From the NCBI GenBank assembly GCA_005656395.1, contig SRSI01000050.1, positions 3,472,001 to 3,536,000 of the forward strand: a DNA stretch of 64,000 nucleotides, read 5' to 3'. Within the stretch, counting starts at the first letter, position 1. Each line of letters begins with the position of its first letter. The notes under the pieces are model-generated. The model was given only the letters and a program-made list of their open reading frames with translations, had not been told where the DNA came from and did not search any database. Shown here one piece after another: positions 11,500 to 26,300 of this stretch. Origin of the DNA: Strongyloides papillosus (taxonomy: Eukaryota > Nematoda > Chromadorea > Rhabditida > Strongyloididae). The translations under genes were made by a program, and so were the position numbers.

Positions 11500-14400
11500 C
11501 AATACAAATATATGTTATTTTTAATCTGTTAAAAAGGGAAAGTTTTATGTAAACTTTATTATCATATCACATTATATAAGTGAAAGTAAATTTATGTATG
11601 TCATTTATCAAAAGACAAACAAAAAAACAAAAGACACAATCAACTACTTGTTTTTATCTTAACTTTTAAATATCATTAACTATTTGTTTTTTTGTTTTTT
11701 AAATAAATTCAATTCAAATTTCAAATTCAAATTTTATAAATATATTTTGAACAAACACCCACTCATGCCAAACAAAGGAAATCAAGAAATTCATGTGATT
11801 TTTAATCAAACACTTTTGTTTACAGTCAAATATTAAATAATTCAAAGTACAAACTTTCTCACGGAAGGTAAAATTTTATTGTCCTCCACATCTTTGACAA
11901 AGGCATTTTCTTTATTATCTTCATTGGATCATCATCAAACTTATAACCTGCCATGTGATTTACTTTTATTTTTAAATTTTAAAACAAAAAAAAGGTAGTA
12001 AATATTTTTAGAGATGAAAGTTTAGAATTTTTTTTTATAAAACATCTTAAGACATATGTTTTTATGAGATGGGGAAAGGGAGATTAAAAGGATTTTTAAT
12101 TACAAATATCAAAGTGAAATAATATACTATAAAGATAAAATTTTATAAAAAACGGCAATTTTTTTTTATTATTTTATGGGATTTTTATGAGTTTGAGAAA
12201 GTTATACAAAAAGGATTATTACAGTTAACTTTTTAAGTAGCAGAAATGTACAAATTAGTTTTTACTTTCTAATAATCAACCGAAACGAAAATGATGAGGG
12301 ATCGGTAAAGATAAAAAGATTCTACCATAATTTCCTCATATTTCTTATTGTCACATTAGTATACATTTTTGTCGGTTTACTGTTTATTAAGTGGTAGCAA
12401 TAATTAGGTTTTGATGTTCTTTAAAACACCATAAAAATGTGACTCATCACAATTGTTCTCCTCATTTAATAATCTCATTCGCTTATCCCTTGTTTGCTTA
12501 ATTAATACAATATTAATCAGATAAAAAGGTGTTGCCGAAGCCATTTATTATTGTTAATAACAACAATACCCTTTTTAGAGATAATCTTTTTGATCTTCCA
12601 CCCTCAAAAACAGGTGCCTACTGGATATAATATATAAATAAAAGCTAATGAATGAATTTTAAAACAAGTTAAAGAAAATATTTCAAAAGAGTAATTCATC
12701 AAAATGCCATTTAAGTCTCAAGACTTGTCTCCCCCATGTAAATATCTCTTTTAACTTTTATCTAAAGTAGAATTAATGAACAATATTTGATAGACAGTTT
12801 GCCATCGCATATATCTTATTGTACCATCAATGGAAGATCTATAGATCTTTTTTTAATGTCACTTTTTGGAAGTGAAAGTTCAAATAATGGTCAATAGCGG
12901 TCAGTGGTTTAAATTTATTACTTGATTATATTAAAATAACAATAAGTTAAAAGCAAAATAAATATGCCGTTCCTTTTTTTATGACTATTGTTTATTTAAG
13001 ATGGAGATCAATTTATCTTAATCTTTGTGATTTACAATGTTACTTGATATGACATTAAAAGAACAAAAACTTTTGTTTTTTTTATTTAACATAACATGCC
13101 GTTCTTATTATTTATCATCATTTATTTAAATAACGAATGTTTATTTATATTTGGAGTAGAAAGGGAGAGATATGGCACAAGTGTTTATATAAAGTTTATA
13201 AAAGAAGTGGGTAAAAAGATTAATTGTGGTTTTGAAGTTCAAATGCCTTTAGTGTAATATAATCCTAAATACCGTAACAATAGAGGATAATTTTCCTTGC
13301 CTCTTCAAAGTTGCTTAAACTTTTTTTAAACTTTTCTTACAATAAGATATCAAATGACAAATCACATTCTAAATCCATCAAATATTGCGCAAAATAGTTC
13401 CAAATTCCAAATTACTAAAGTATCACTTTCTTCTTTACCACACTTCATAAATCTTTTATAATCAGATAAGTAGACTGTGACAAATTTTTACTTTTCAAAA
13501 TTTATACCTATTTATAGTATAACAAAAATCAAAAAAGAGGGAAAATATCAATCAAAATATTGCTTTTGATCAAACATGACAAATATTTTGTTGTCAAAAA
13601 AAGGTTTCTTACTTTTTCCGCTAATTTGATGATAATCTTATAACCATCAAAAGTTTAAAAAGTTTCCCTCTTCCTTGAAACTTCTTTTTCAAATAAATAA
13701 TAACCTTGAAGATGGAGAGAGGTCTTTTGGTATGAGAGAGAACCATTTATCCGATCAGATAATAATATAATATATTCCTTCAATATTATCTTAACTTCTT
13801 TGATGTGATATTGGAGGTGATTATTTGAAGTTTTGTAAATAATATTAATTTTTTTTCATTACCTTTTTATGCTTATCGTATTCTTTTAGTTTTAATTTTT
13901 AATTTTTGAATTATTGTAGATGAAAAGATGAATGGAAAGAGGGGGAGAGAGAGAGGGAGAGGTGGATGACGGCATGAGGTAAATATAGTAGTAATAAAAT
14001 AAAGGGAATAAAATAATTTTTAAAATATTATTTAAATTTTCTTTTAACTTTTATTAAACAATATCATATTATTCAAGTAATTGTTCCTTTTGATCAACTT
14101 TACATTGTTAACTTATTGTAGTTTGCCTTTTTTGACGTACACATAATAACAATGGATATATCATTTATTTAATGCATACTTCTCTTTCATGAAATACCAT
14201 GATTAGCATAATTTTAAAAAATTATTTAAAACTCCTTCAATGCCATTATTTTTATGAGACAAGAGGTACATAATAATTAGTAGAAACTAATGGATGGCAC
14301 TTTTGTAGATATATACTTTATAAAAGCGTATAACTTTTTAATATGAAACATTCTATGACTCAAACTCACTATGATGCTTTCGGCAAAAGCCAACCTTGAA

Positions 14401-15129
14401 AGTATACACATATAAAACTACAGGGATCAAATAACAATACTATTTAAAAATAAATACAAAATTTTTTAAATATCATAACATATGTTAAAATTTAACTAAA
14501 AAATGGGAAATGATTGAACATCTGAACTTATTGAACTCTATAATTTAAGAAGCTAATGCATATCTGTTCACAGTTAATGCTAGCCTCTCATCACAACTGG
14601 CATTCAATATGTCATTTTAATTATGCAATTGAATGTATATATTCTTAAGTATCCTATTATTAACTATTATTTAAATTTCCTTCCTGTCTTTTTATACCTA
14701 TTGACATTTCAAGATTTCTGGAGAACAGACTAAATTTAATGATGATTGTATTTGTAAAAAGATTAATGGACTAATGAGAGATATTAAGGAGTTCATTTTT
14801 TGGAAATGCTTAATGATTTGGACATATTTAGAGAGGGGATGATGTAATAATTCAAATTTGACCCACATTTAATAAAGATATGTGTAAGATGGTTTTATAA
14901 GGTTATATAAAAAGGTATGCTTAACCTTTTTAATTAGGTCATCTAAGTTTATTCAAAATGTTATGAGGAAGATAATTAAATTTATAAAACGTTTTCCTAA
15001 TAAAAATTATCATATCAATAAAAATTTCATATTTCTCAATAAATAACAATATTAAGAATTTTGAATGCAACAAAAATATATTTAAGCGTCATTTTTTTAA
15101 AAATATTTTATAATTTACATTTTATTCAT
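11500..15129. other. Gene-poor AT-rich intergenic region
   Basis: No credible coding region or RNA gene seen. It contains poly(A)/poly(T) runs, a purine-rich GA tract at about 13930-13965 and isolated short motifs. It forms the far upstream flank of both the minus-strand CDK inhibitor and the plus-strand Lys-rich orphan. Confidence 0.6.
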
Positions 15130-15136
15130 ATGGAAA

Positions 15137-15619
15137 ATGAATCAAGATAAAACTAAAAGGGTTGACAAGACAAAAGATAAAACCACTCCAACAACCAAAA
15201 GGCACACCAAGGAAAAAAAGGTTAATAGTGTCAATTCTACTAATCAGGATAAACATGTAAAAAAGAAGGAAAAAAAGAAGGAGAAAAAAGAGGATGTTGA
15301 AAATCACAATAAAAATTCAAAAGAAGTTCCTAAAAAGAAATGTGATAAACCAACAATGCGCAGCAATCCTAGTCAAATACAAGATCAACCAGGTTATCAA
15401 TGTTTATATATGGCACCAACACCACAATGCAATAAAGCAGCAAATATATCTCAAGAAGCAAACAATTTTGAGAGAAAATTTGATTATGGTAAACCAACTA
15501 CTCCAATGGCAGGAAATAAACCCCCACCTCCACAACAACCACAAACTGTATTACAAACTCAAGTAGTACAAGGAAAAGATGACTTGTACGAGAATCTTAG
15601 TGTCTTCCGTAATGGATAA
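15137..15619 (+). CDS. Lys-rich low-complexity protein, unknown
   Basis: A 160-residue intronless frame. The N-terminal half is strongly basic (runs such as KKKEKKKEKKED) and the C-terminal half is Pro/Gln-rich (NKPPPPQQPQ), with an ordered-looking end DDLYENLSVFRNG. There is no signal peptide or membrane segment and no family recognised. An ATG at 15130 in another frame makes a six-codon upstream frame overlapping the chosen ATG. AATAAA follows at 15671-15676. It converges on the phospholipase-B-like gene. Composition and the 3' signal support expression, but function cannot be inferred. Confidence 0.6.
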   Translation: MNQDKTKRVDKTKDKTTPTTKRHTKEKKVNSVNSTNQDKHVKKKEKKKEKKEDVENHNKNSKEVPKKKCDKPTMRSNPSQIQDQPGYQCLYMAPTPQCNKAANISQEANNFERKFDYGKPTTPMAGNKPPPPQQPQTVLQTQVVQGKDDLYENLSVFRNG

Positions 15620-15759
15620 TAATTATAATTTCCTTTTTTTATTCTCTAGACTATTTTTCTAACGTAACTCAATAAAAATTAACACGACGAGATTGAATTG
15701 TAATATCATACTTAACTTCCTTTTTTTACAGTATTTATTTTTACATTAACATATTATTT

Positions 15760-17312
15760 TTATGATAATCTGACACTTTGATTAATATAGACATACCTCC
15801 CAATAGACACAACAATAAGTAAACATATTAACACAATAGCAGGAATAATAATTAATAGATTATTTTTTAACATTTTTTGTGTTCTTGTTAATGGCCTTAG
15901 TTGATGCCAACTATCAAGAGTTTCATTGCCATCAAATATTTTATTTCTTCGCTTGGCTTCTTCTATATGTTCTTCATGGTCACTGATTGTCTCAACACTA
16001 CATTCAATTTCATTATCCAAAACTTTAAAATATGGACATTCCATTGGTGGACAGTAATATGAATCCTTCTCAGCTGATCTGAATGTCATGTTGTAGCTTT
16101 TACCTGCTATCAAACGATTCCATAACCATTTTGCTGCATATGAATGTCCTCTCCTAATAAAAATATTAATGTTTAATAATTACTATTAAAAAAGTTACCT
16201 ATTTAATAATGGTTGCCCTTTTAAAAGAAAATACTCAGGATTTGCACTTATTAACTCTAACCTTGGTATACTAATAAGGCCAAAATTTTTAAATTTCAAC
16301 TTTGCTACATCTCTTTCCAAAGTGTCAAAACTATTAATCCATTTTCTTTGCAAATTTTCATACTCAATATCACTCATTTTTTTCAAGCATGAACATCTAC
16401 TTTTTAAAATGTTATAATTTGGTCTTATTGTTGGGGCCATATAAAGTGGTCCAATAAGAACAACAAGCATCTTAGGTAGTTGTTTCCTAAGAATTTTAAC
16501 AGCCTTCCTTACATGACTCATTGATGGTGGGTCACAATGGTAACAGATTTCTTCACTACCAATAGTTATAAAGATAAGTATCCATTTATTTTCAAGATCA
16601 TGTTTATCAAAAACTTTATATAATCTTGAAACTAATTTATTTGCTTGATCTTCTAAATGATCTGTCTGTGAACCACTAACTGCAACATTAAATTGGTGTA
16701 GTGGTAGGTGATCAACATCACCCATACCATGTGATTCACCCATTAGGTTTTGATTGAATAATTGAAGGATTGCTGGTATTGTGACGAGTCCCTCGAGATA
16801 TGAATCACCACCAACTGTGAAGACAGCTCCCCTGAATTCAATTTTTAAATTTTGCCAAAGACCCATTCCAGTGGAGAGGGAATCTCCCATGGCTGCGACG
16901 ATATCAATGTCTTCAGGATTAATTTTTTCAGCTTTATACCCAGTATAATAATCTTTTTTAACCTTCTGACAATTAAATGTACCCCCATCGTCAAATGTTT
17001 TTTTTATTAATAGTGATGCTCTACCATTCTCAAGATTTTCATCGTCATAATCCTCAGAGTCATCATCAAATCTAGAAAAATAAATTATAGATTAAAAAGA
17101 TATTATGAAGAAAATTACTGCTTCAATATTCCATCTTTAATTCTATCAAAAAAATTTCTTTCGTCTTTTTTTTCTTCTTTTTTCACATTATCATTCTCCA
17201 AATACCCATCAACGTAACCATCATCACCATTTTGCAAGTTAGTATTAACTATATTTATTATAATAATAATAAAAACAATATGATAAAATAATTTTTTATA
17301 AATATTTTTCAT
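15760..17312 (-). CDS. Membrane-anchored phospholipase B-like (GDSL) protein, probable pseudoenzyme
   Basis: Three exons: 17312-17119, 17071-16199 and 16153-15760, with introns of 47 and 45 bp. The product is 486 residues if translation starts at MKNIYKKLF (an upstream ATG at 17336 is also in frame). A signal peptide is followed by an acidic linker, the GDSL-type nucleophile motif AMGDSLSTGMG (Ser about 129), block II FNVAVSGSQ, a Cys-rich stretch CYHC, the C-terminal RRGHSYAAKWLWNRL and one transmembrane segment (LLIIIPAIVLICLLIVV) with a short tail. This is the animal PLB1 layout. However the GGND block reads IGSEEIC and the Asp/His expected just before RGH are not visible, so hydrolase activity is doubtful. 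Confidence 0.85.
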
Positions 17313-17336
17313 TATCATAAATATATTTACATTCAA

Positions 17337-20300
17337 AATTATTTATATACTAAATAAATTAGTATGTCTCTTAAAAGGTTATAACCTAAAAGTTGGGAAA
17401 TATTATACGATAAAATCTTTTATTGTAAATTAAATGAAATAAAAAAAAGTATAATAAATTATATTTTATTTAAAGGTAAATTGTTTTAATTATATAAATA
17501 TACAAAAATATTATGAAGAAAAAAGAATATAATTTGTAATACAAATGAATTTGAAGTAATCTTTAAAGGAAACATCGAATAGAAGATAGATTACTTAAAA
17601 ATACACGACTTATCACATTGATTTTTTTAAAAATATATGGTATCAGGATATTTAATATTATATTCAATCGACCTTATAGAGAAGTATTTAAAACAAGTTA
17701 TCAAAAATTTATTTCTATCTTTCTCCTCGACCCATACACAAAAAAGGTATTGCTTTTTAAAGTATATGTAATTATACAATAACTTTGAATAATTTTTAAA
17801 CTAAGTAGATTATTATTATTATTATTAATATATATTATTACATTACAAATTGTACAATATTATTATATATGGAATAAAAATGTTAATTGAGAAACAAAAT
17901 AATACACTGATTATATTATCATTATTAACTCTTTTCTTTTTATTTATGCTATAACAATTGGAAATCAAAAGATTTTTTCACCTTTTCTATTTTTGAAACT
18001 TTTTTTATTATTTTCTCCTACCATTTTATTTTGATTTTTGATTCGCTTTACATATTATATATATTTTATATATTTATTAAATATATTAAAAAAGTATTTG
18101 TAAAGATAATAATAATATGTTTGAAAAAAAGATTTTTTTCCCTTTCAAAGTAGTCATTAAATATATTAATCAACGCCTAAGATCATTAATCAAATCTTAT
18201 TTTAATTCTATAGGATAACTCAGGCTATATAAAAATACTAAGGATAAATAAAATATCTTTTATCATAATTACTATCCTTCTACACTCCAATATCATTTCC
18301 CTTTTTTAATCACTTTTTTTCCTCAAAATAAATACATTTAAGTATCACAGTTAATTCCAATAATACCATATTAACTTGTTATCAATTTATGTTTATTAAA
18401 ATGTATATATATTATATATAAATGTGTATATAAATATTTAAAGAAAATACCTTATATTTTAATCTTTAAAAGTTTCTTATTCACATTTAAAATAATTTTT
18501 TATTTTGAAATTATTTTTCTAAATTAATATTTATATTGAGATAAAGGAATGATGACTGATTTTAGTTAAAAAATGGATAAGTACTTTCGCATTAAAGATA
18601 TGTGTATATGAATTTGTTAAAGTAAATTTTATTTTTTAATAAAAATATAAATTAAATACAAAATATCCATCTTTTCTCTTTATATACATATCTTTATCAT
18701 AAAAGATATAGATATGCTTATACTATTTAGATAGTTGTTTAAAAAAGTATTATTATTTTAAATATGGAAATTACTTTAAAGTTGTTAATAAATGTATTTC
18801 AATTTTATGTTGATGAGATTTGCATAATCCACAGGAATTACACATTTTTAGACTTTATTATTTATTTATTTATACCCTATTATAATTCATTTTCTTTTTT
18901 AAATTAGTGATACTGTAAATTTATTCAGGGATTCTAAATCTTTGACATCACTCTTCTAAGAATGAAATTGAAAAAAAAATTTATGGAATAGGAAAAAAGG
19001 ATTTTTTTTATGTCTATGACTTTAGAATTTTTTATCATTTGATATCATCGCTTTTTTTACCGAAAAAAAATTATTGCTGATAACTTTTATTTTATTTTAA
19101 AATTGGCTATATTTGTCAATATTAATTTTAGAAAATCTTATTCACATTAAATAAAATTACATTTATCAAAACTTTATTTTTTCAAGATTATAAAAACTTT
19201 TTCATCAAAATATTTATTTTTACCTATCTCAATGAATAGTAGCAATCATAACCTATTCACTAAAATTGGATTACAAAAAAAAGATAAATAAGATGGAAAT
19301 AATGCCATCATCACAATCTATATTTTTGATAAAATAAAAATAGAAACTTTTTATGATAAATATTAAAAACCCATATACAACAAAATATATTATCTTTGTT
19401 ATATAAGACTTTCATTATTATTAAATTTAACTTAACATTACCATCCAACTTTACATTATTTTCCTAAATTATTTTTTTATCCTTTACACATTTTAGATTC
19501 ATTCTTAAATGTTTTTATAACTACCACTTTTAATAGTAACATAAAATTATTATCGTTTTCCTAGATCTTTCATTACTCCTAAATCTTCGATATATTAGTT
19601 AAATAATATTTATATCTTTTAATAATCTTACTCATTTATATTTTAATTGAATACTACATTCTCCATAACATATATCATTAGTCATTTTTTATATCCCATC
19701 TCTTCTACATTATTATCATATTTTTAGGTATATAATGATAAATAGAGACATATAAATTTTTTTCTGATTCTTATCTTTATTTTTTAAGTATTTATTGCAC
19801 CAAAAAGAAGTTATGATTTATTTTTGGACTGATTATATTATATCATTTTTAGTTGTTATTTTATAGGACAGGATATAGTAATTCTTGGAAAATCTCTTCC
19901 TTTTTTGCTTTTTAATATTTTTAAGATGTATAAAAAAACAAATATCTTCTTCCTGATAAGGTAGGATATATAATATCTGTTCCTAAAAATTAAAAAAAAA
20001 TATTTATGAAAATATAATTGTTTATATGATATTACTTTATGATAATTTTTTGATGTAAATATAAATTTTTCCTATTTCCATTTACAAAATCTTATTATCA
20101 TACTAAATTAGTATATATATATTTTAACAACTTCCTATACATAATAATATTTTTATACAAGATAAATTTTATCATTAAACAATAAAAATTTTATCTTTAT
20201 TATACTTTTCTCAAAAATATATATAAATATAATCTATTTAGATTTATTATTATAATAATAACATGATTTTAAGTAGGCAGTACAAATATTAATATACATA

Positions 20301-23300
20301 TCTAATATACAACAACTACCTTTTCTTAAGAATTCTTTCATCTATAAAAGTATATATAAATTAAAACTCTTTTTACTAAATAAAGAGTAAGTTGATCAAA
20401 TATTTATTAATACAAAAAGATATATTCTTTCTCATTTTACTTCTTATTAACCTTTTACTAATTGGTATTAATAGATTGATATGCATAAATGGATGTTTTA
20501 ATTTTTTAAACTATTTTTATTTATCTACTTAATATAATTAAAACTTCCACTTTTTAATGTATTTCAATGATCATCCCATGTTTATTAAATATATTACTTT
20601 ATTCATTTTTAATTTTTTTAGAAAATCTTAATCCAAAATTTAATAAATAAATTGAATAAACAATTTTTTAATAATATCAATTTCTTTTTTATACAAAAAA
20701 TATCTTAATCACTTTCATAAATTTTATAATATCCTCTTATACCAAACCTTCCAAATCTTTAAAATCATAATTTTTCTATAAGATAGCTATACTTTTTAAC
20801 TCTTCTTACCAGAAAAGCTTTTAAACATCTGATTTTCAAATTAGAAATCCATTATCCTATAAGTTTATATAAATATTATAAAAATAATAAGTTCTCATTA
20901 ATATAATAAAAATATTTTTCATCTAATTTACCAAATACAACATGTGTATAGGGAGTTTTAATTTAACTTAACTTGTACAATTTGAATTCTATTAAAAAGT
21001 ACTATACTTAATTTATTATTATTTTAATAACTAAATATATTATAAAAACTTTCAAATATCTCTTCCTATTGCATCATATATATGTTTTCAAAATACTTCA
21101 TAACACATAAAATTGGAAATATAATCATTTTTATTAATTACCTTGAAAAAAAAGATAACTTTCTTTTCCTCTCTGACTAATTTTACAGTTAATTTACTTT
21201 TTCTCCATATCTATAAATAAATACTTTTACGTCAATATTAGTGGCAATTTTTTTTACTTTTATTATTATCAAAAATACAATACCATTAATCATCACTTCA
21301 TTTTTTACATTTCTTTGATATCTCTAGTGACATCACTAAAGTCTTACCTCATAGTGTATTACGTTATTACTACTTCTGAAAATTACTAAAAAAATAAACA
21401 ATGATATCAAAGGAAAAAATGACAAAAGAAAGGAAAATATTTTATGATTATGATTATAGAAAATAAAACATTTTATAAGAATAAATTTTTGATTTTTATT
21501 TCTAATGACTATTTATTTATCATTATGTAGATGTGTATAAAGGCGTACCTAAAATACACAGGAAATGTAATTATTTTTAAAAAATTAATACATATAAATT
21601 TTTATTATCTATTCAAGTTTATTATTTTTATTTAGCTTAAGTTTTATATAAAATATTATATATTTCTACTACAATAATTAAGTCAATAATACATTTAATG
21701 GTGATAGGTAAATGTTTTAAAATATAACATTTGTGTTTTGTTTTAGCAGGTAAATTGTTTCAGAGTAAATTTTATGTTTTATCAATCAAAGAGAGAGAAT
21801 GGAAATCGTAAGTTTAATGTACTGTATGAATGAATATTTTATTAGCAAATTTTTTTGTTTACTTTTTATTACGATTATTAATATATATCCCTGATATAAT
21901 TTAATCTTGTATGAAATTAAAAAATTTATTATTTTCAAAGAAAGATAGTGTATATGTTTTTGACTAAATCCCTAAATCTAAGGCCGTTCTTAAGATGTTT
22001 TTTTTATAATTAATCCTTGGTGTTCTGCGACACTTCTTCTATAATCTTTTCTCTCTCTCCATCTCCAACAACACTTAATTCTCCTGATTTTTCATGTTAA
22101 TAAATTTTTCATCATATTATAAAAAGTATATACTTAAATATATATACATTTCCATAACATTTTACTATAATTTTAGTATAATTTAATCAAGGTTATTACA
22201 AGGTCAAATGTATAGAGAAACAAATAGTTTAGGTTTAATTCAATCAAAGAAACTATTTATTATCAGTAAGAATGTTATATTTGGATTTTGACATCATTCT
22301 CATCATCTTTTATATATCAAATTATTTAGCACACCTTTATCTCTTTTATATATTTAGATATATTCACATAAAATAATTCTTTTCCTCCTTTTTTTAAATC
22401 TCTAAAATTGTAGTGAAAACTTTGAAATTTTTATCTGTCTCTCTCTATCTTCAATTTTTCATCTCCATTCATACTTTTCTTCTTTTTTTGTAACTTTCAA
22501 AAATTTTTTAATAATACTCTAAATAAAAGGTGTATATATAAATAGGAGGCAAATAATAACTAGCTTATCTATTGAATATATGTATATGAATTATATGAAA
22601 TTTTATTAGACAGTTGATGAAGTATCTTATTTAAATCAGCCCCCACCTCATTGATACCTTTTTGCAACCACCACCTGGAAATATTATTTATTTTTACATG
22701 ATTAGATGGTTGATAAAAAAAGAAATACCATACATTCTTCAAAAAATGTAACATCTTAACTCTTATCTAAATCAAAAATTCTAACATCTCACAAACACTA
22801 TAACCTTAAATATTTTCTTAATTCTTAACAATTAATCATTCACCTCCACAACCAAAAAAATCCATTTTCCATTATCAATATTAGAAAATCATTCAAAAAG
22901 TAAATGACTATTTATATTGTAGATAAATACAAACAAATTATTGGTAAATAAATCTTTTATCAACTTCTATATTTTCATATTGTTAAAATATAATAGACTC
23001 ATCTCTTTCGTTGAAGTTCTATATTACTTTCTCTATTGTTGTGTTATTTAAACACACCAAGATTTTAATAAATAATTGTTCATACTTTTTAATTTTTTTT
23101 AAAAAATATTAATGTATTCATTTATACTTTATTGTTAAAATAGAATCGAGATCTGTATGTGTATTGGAAAATTTTTTATTAAACGTGGAAATCAGAGGAA
23201 AAAAAGAGTAGAATATCATTTATTATATAGTGATTTATGATTTTTTTTTCAATTTTTTTTTCATTAAAATAAAAGAAAATTGTTTCTCTTCCTGTAGACA

Positions 23301-26300
23301 TTTATTATCAAAAAGATTTTTATTAACATTATGTAATTAATCATTGTAATAATTTATTTTATTTTCAAATCCAAGACCGTTTAAATTACCATAAACCATA
23401 TCATTTATAGTTCATTAAAATGTTTATCTTATCATACTGTATCAATAAATAAAAGATAGATCTTTATTATATATTCCTTACATCTTTTTCTTAGAGATAT
23501 TCTCCTAAATATTACCTATCATTTATCATAGAATATTCCTCCTTCACAGTGATATATCTACATATATCTTATTACTTTAACATTTTTTCTCTCTCTCACA
23601 CTCAAACCATTTTTGATTTATCTTTCCTTTATCAATTGAGAAATTTATTCATATATGAAATTTTTTTTCCATATTAAGAAAAAAAGTCTATTACATTAAC
23701 ATAAGAATGAAATATATATTTAAATGTTTCTTAGAAAAAAAAGCGAACAATAAATGATTCAATTTAATTGATACTGAAAATGAAATAAAAATTTTTTTTG
23801 ATAAAAAAAATGATATAAATATAGAAAAATCAAAAAATATAATATACATTTATAATATACTGTTCTAATATAAAATTCTCTTCTTTTTCTCTCTCTTATT
23901 AATTCTTTTTTAACCCATACAAAAGTATTATAATATTTTTACATTATATACATTATCATACCCTTTAATCTCGAAATATTAAGATATTTACAATGACTTT
24001 CATCTTTTGTACAACAAAATTACTTTAATGTAATTATTTTATATTATAAATGAATTATATATAGAAATTGTATACATTGATCCTTATAAATAACTAAAAA
24101 CCAATTACTTATATCATATTACTGATTGATATTTTATAAAAAAAATTATTTATTTTGACATTTAAAAATATACTATCAAAATAAATAACATTTTTTTGAA
24201 ATTATTTTTATTTTAAAAAGGTAAAAAATTTTTATATAACATTATACATGTTTTAAACAAAAAATTCTTTTTTTATTTCTCCATTTCTATAAATATATAA
24301 ATACATAATACTTTTCTTACTATTTTATTTTTTATTTATAATATCATTAAAATAGAAGGTTATTTTAATAAGATATAACATATTTAAATTTGTAAATTTT
24401 TGTTAAAAGAAATAATTTCTAAAATTAGAGGGAGGTTGGGTAATGAAGGAAAGAAGATGGAGAAGGGAAGGAGAAGAAGATAATTTATTAAGTATAAATT
24501 TCAACCTATTGTTTATATAAACAATTATAAACAATATTTTACCCCCATACTATACTACTATTTAACGTACATGTATTTTTTTTACTTCCTATATATTTTT
24601 ATCACTTCTATTACCTTAATATAAGATGTTATACTTACTAAGACAATTAAATTAATATAAACTATTCTTAACCTTGCACTACAAAAAATTCTTATCTTTC
24701 CACTCTTTTATTCGTTTTTTTATATTTATCAAGATTTATGTTAAAATTTAATAATTTTACACTTTTTTAAAATAATAATTTATATCTATTTTTAAAAATA
24801 TCTTTTTATACGTGTTTACTTCAATTAAAAAAAATCCTTTATTAAATACAAAATATCGTAATATTTTTATTACCTATCTTACAATTATAAATACAATATT
24901 TTTTTTACTTCAACTCCATATCCAACTTTTTTTCACCCATCTTCATTTTGAAGTATATTTATATTAATTTTATTTATAAAACCACTATACCTATATAAAT
25001 ATTGAATTGAAATCTTAAGATTTAAAAAAATAATAATCATTAAAAGTATGACAAGTTTCTTCACAAATTACAATATTCCCCTTTAATTTCATTCTAATAT
25101 TTACATATATTTATTCATATACATTTTATTGTTGCAAAAAAATCATACCCCCTTCAAATCAATTGTGGGTAGTAGAATATTCAGTAATATTATAGTAAAG
25201 GTATCAATTTAACACAAATACAAAAACATATATAAAATATACTACAATATCATATCATTTCTATTATACTTTTCTTTTTGTAACACAAAATTTTATTCAA
25301 AATTTTTCTAAAAATCTTTCAAAATCAAAATTACTATATAAAAAATATATGGAATAAAAAGGAGAGAGAAAAAAAAGAAAGAACCATTTTGCTTTGTATC
25401 TTAAAAACCCACACAACTTACCACTACAATATATATTCTTAAGTTTCAAAAACTAAACAAATTATTGTATGTTTCATATATATATCGGTACCTTTACATA
25501 TATACACATCAAATCTACAACAAAATGTATATAAAATGAATATCTATATATTTAGAAAATATAGTATATATTTATTTATAAATACATATGTTGACAAATA
25601 ATATTTATTAAAATAATACAAAGATATCTAATTTTTTTAACATATATAATTGTTTAAGTTACATATACTTCTTAAAAACTTTACTACCATGTTTTATTAG
25701 TTAAAATATATTTATATTAAAGACAGTTAATACTTATTGTACCTCTTTTTTACTTTTAACCAACTATTACAAAATGTATTATCTAGCATCTTATTATTTT
25801 CTTTTATCACATTTAGAATGGATTTTTGTACCATCTATTACAGTTATAATAATTACAAATTCATACTAATTATAGTGTTTGTTAATATCATTTAATATTA
25901 AACGTAATTAATAATTTTGTTACACATTAATGTATATGTTTATACATATGACTTCCTCTTATTTTAATAATTTTTCTCATCCCAACAAAATTTAATAAGA
26001 CCCTTAAAGTTTATACTTTTACCTTCTACTATCATCAACAAATACTATACTTTCTTTTTCCCTTCTAAATTATATATTATGGGAATCTGATTTATAAATT
26101 TATGTATTTAAAATAATTTTACACTTTTTTCACAATTTCTCATTTTAGAATACCTAAAATTTCTCATTTTTGAAGGATGTTACAACATTTTATTATTATC
26201 TTACATTAAAAATTAAATAAATAAAAAAAAGATAGTATATAAAATCTTTTTGATCAAAAATTTTATTACTACCTTACTATTAATTTAATAGTATTTAATT

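Noticed and set aside
11267..11502. Two overlapping minus-strand frames in the GC-richer patch upstream of the CDK inhibitor
   Set aside because: They are in different frames and lack protein-like features. The patch is better explained as promoter sequence.
22569..22754. 61-codon minus-strand frame
   Set aside because: Low-complexity and isolated, with no signal peptide, domain or splice partner.
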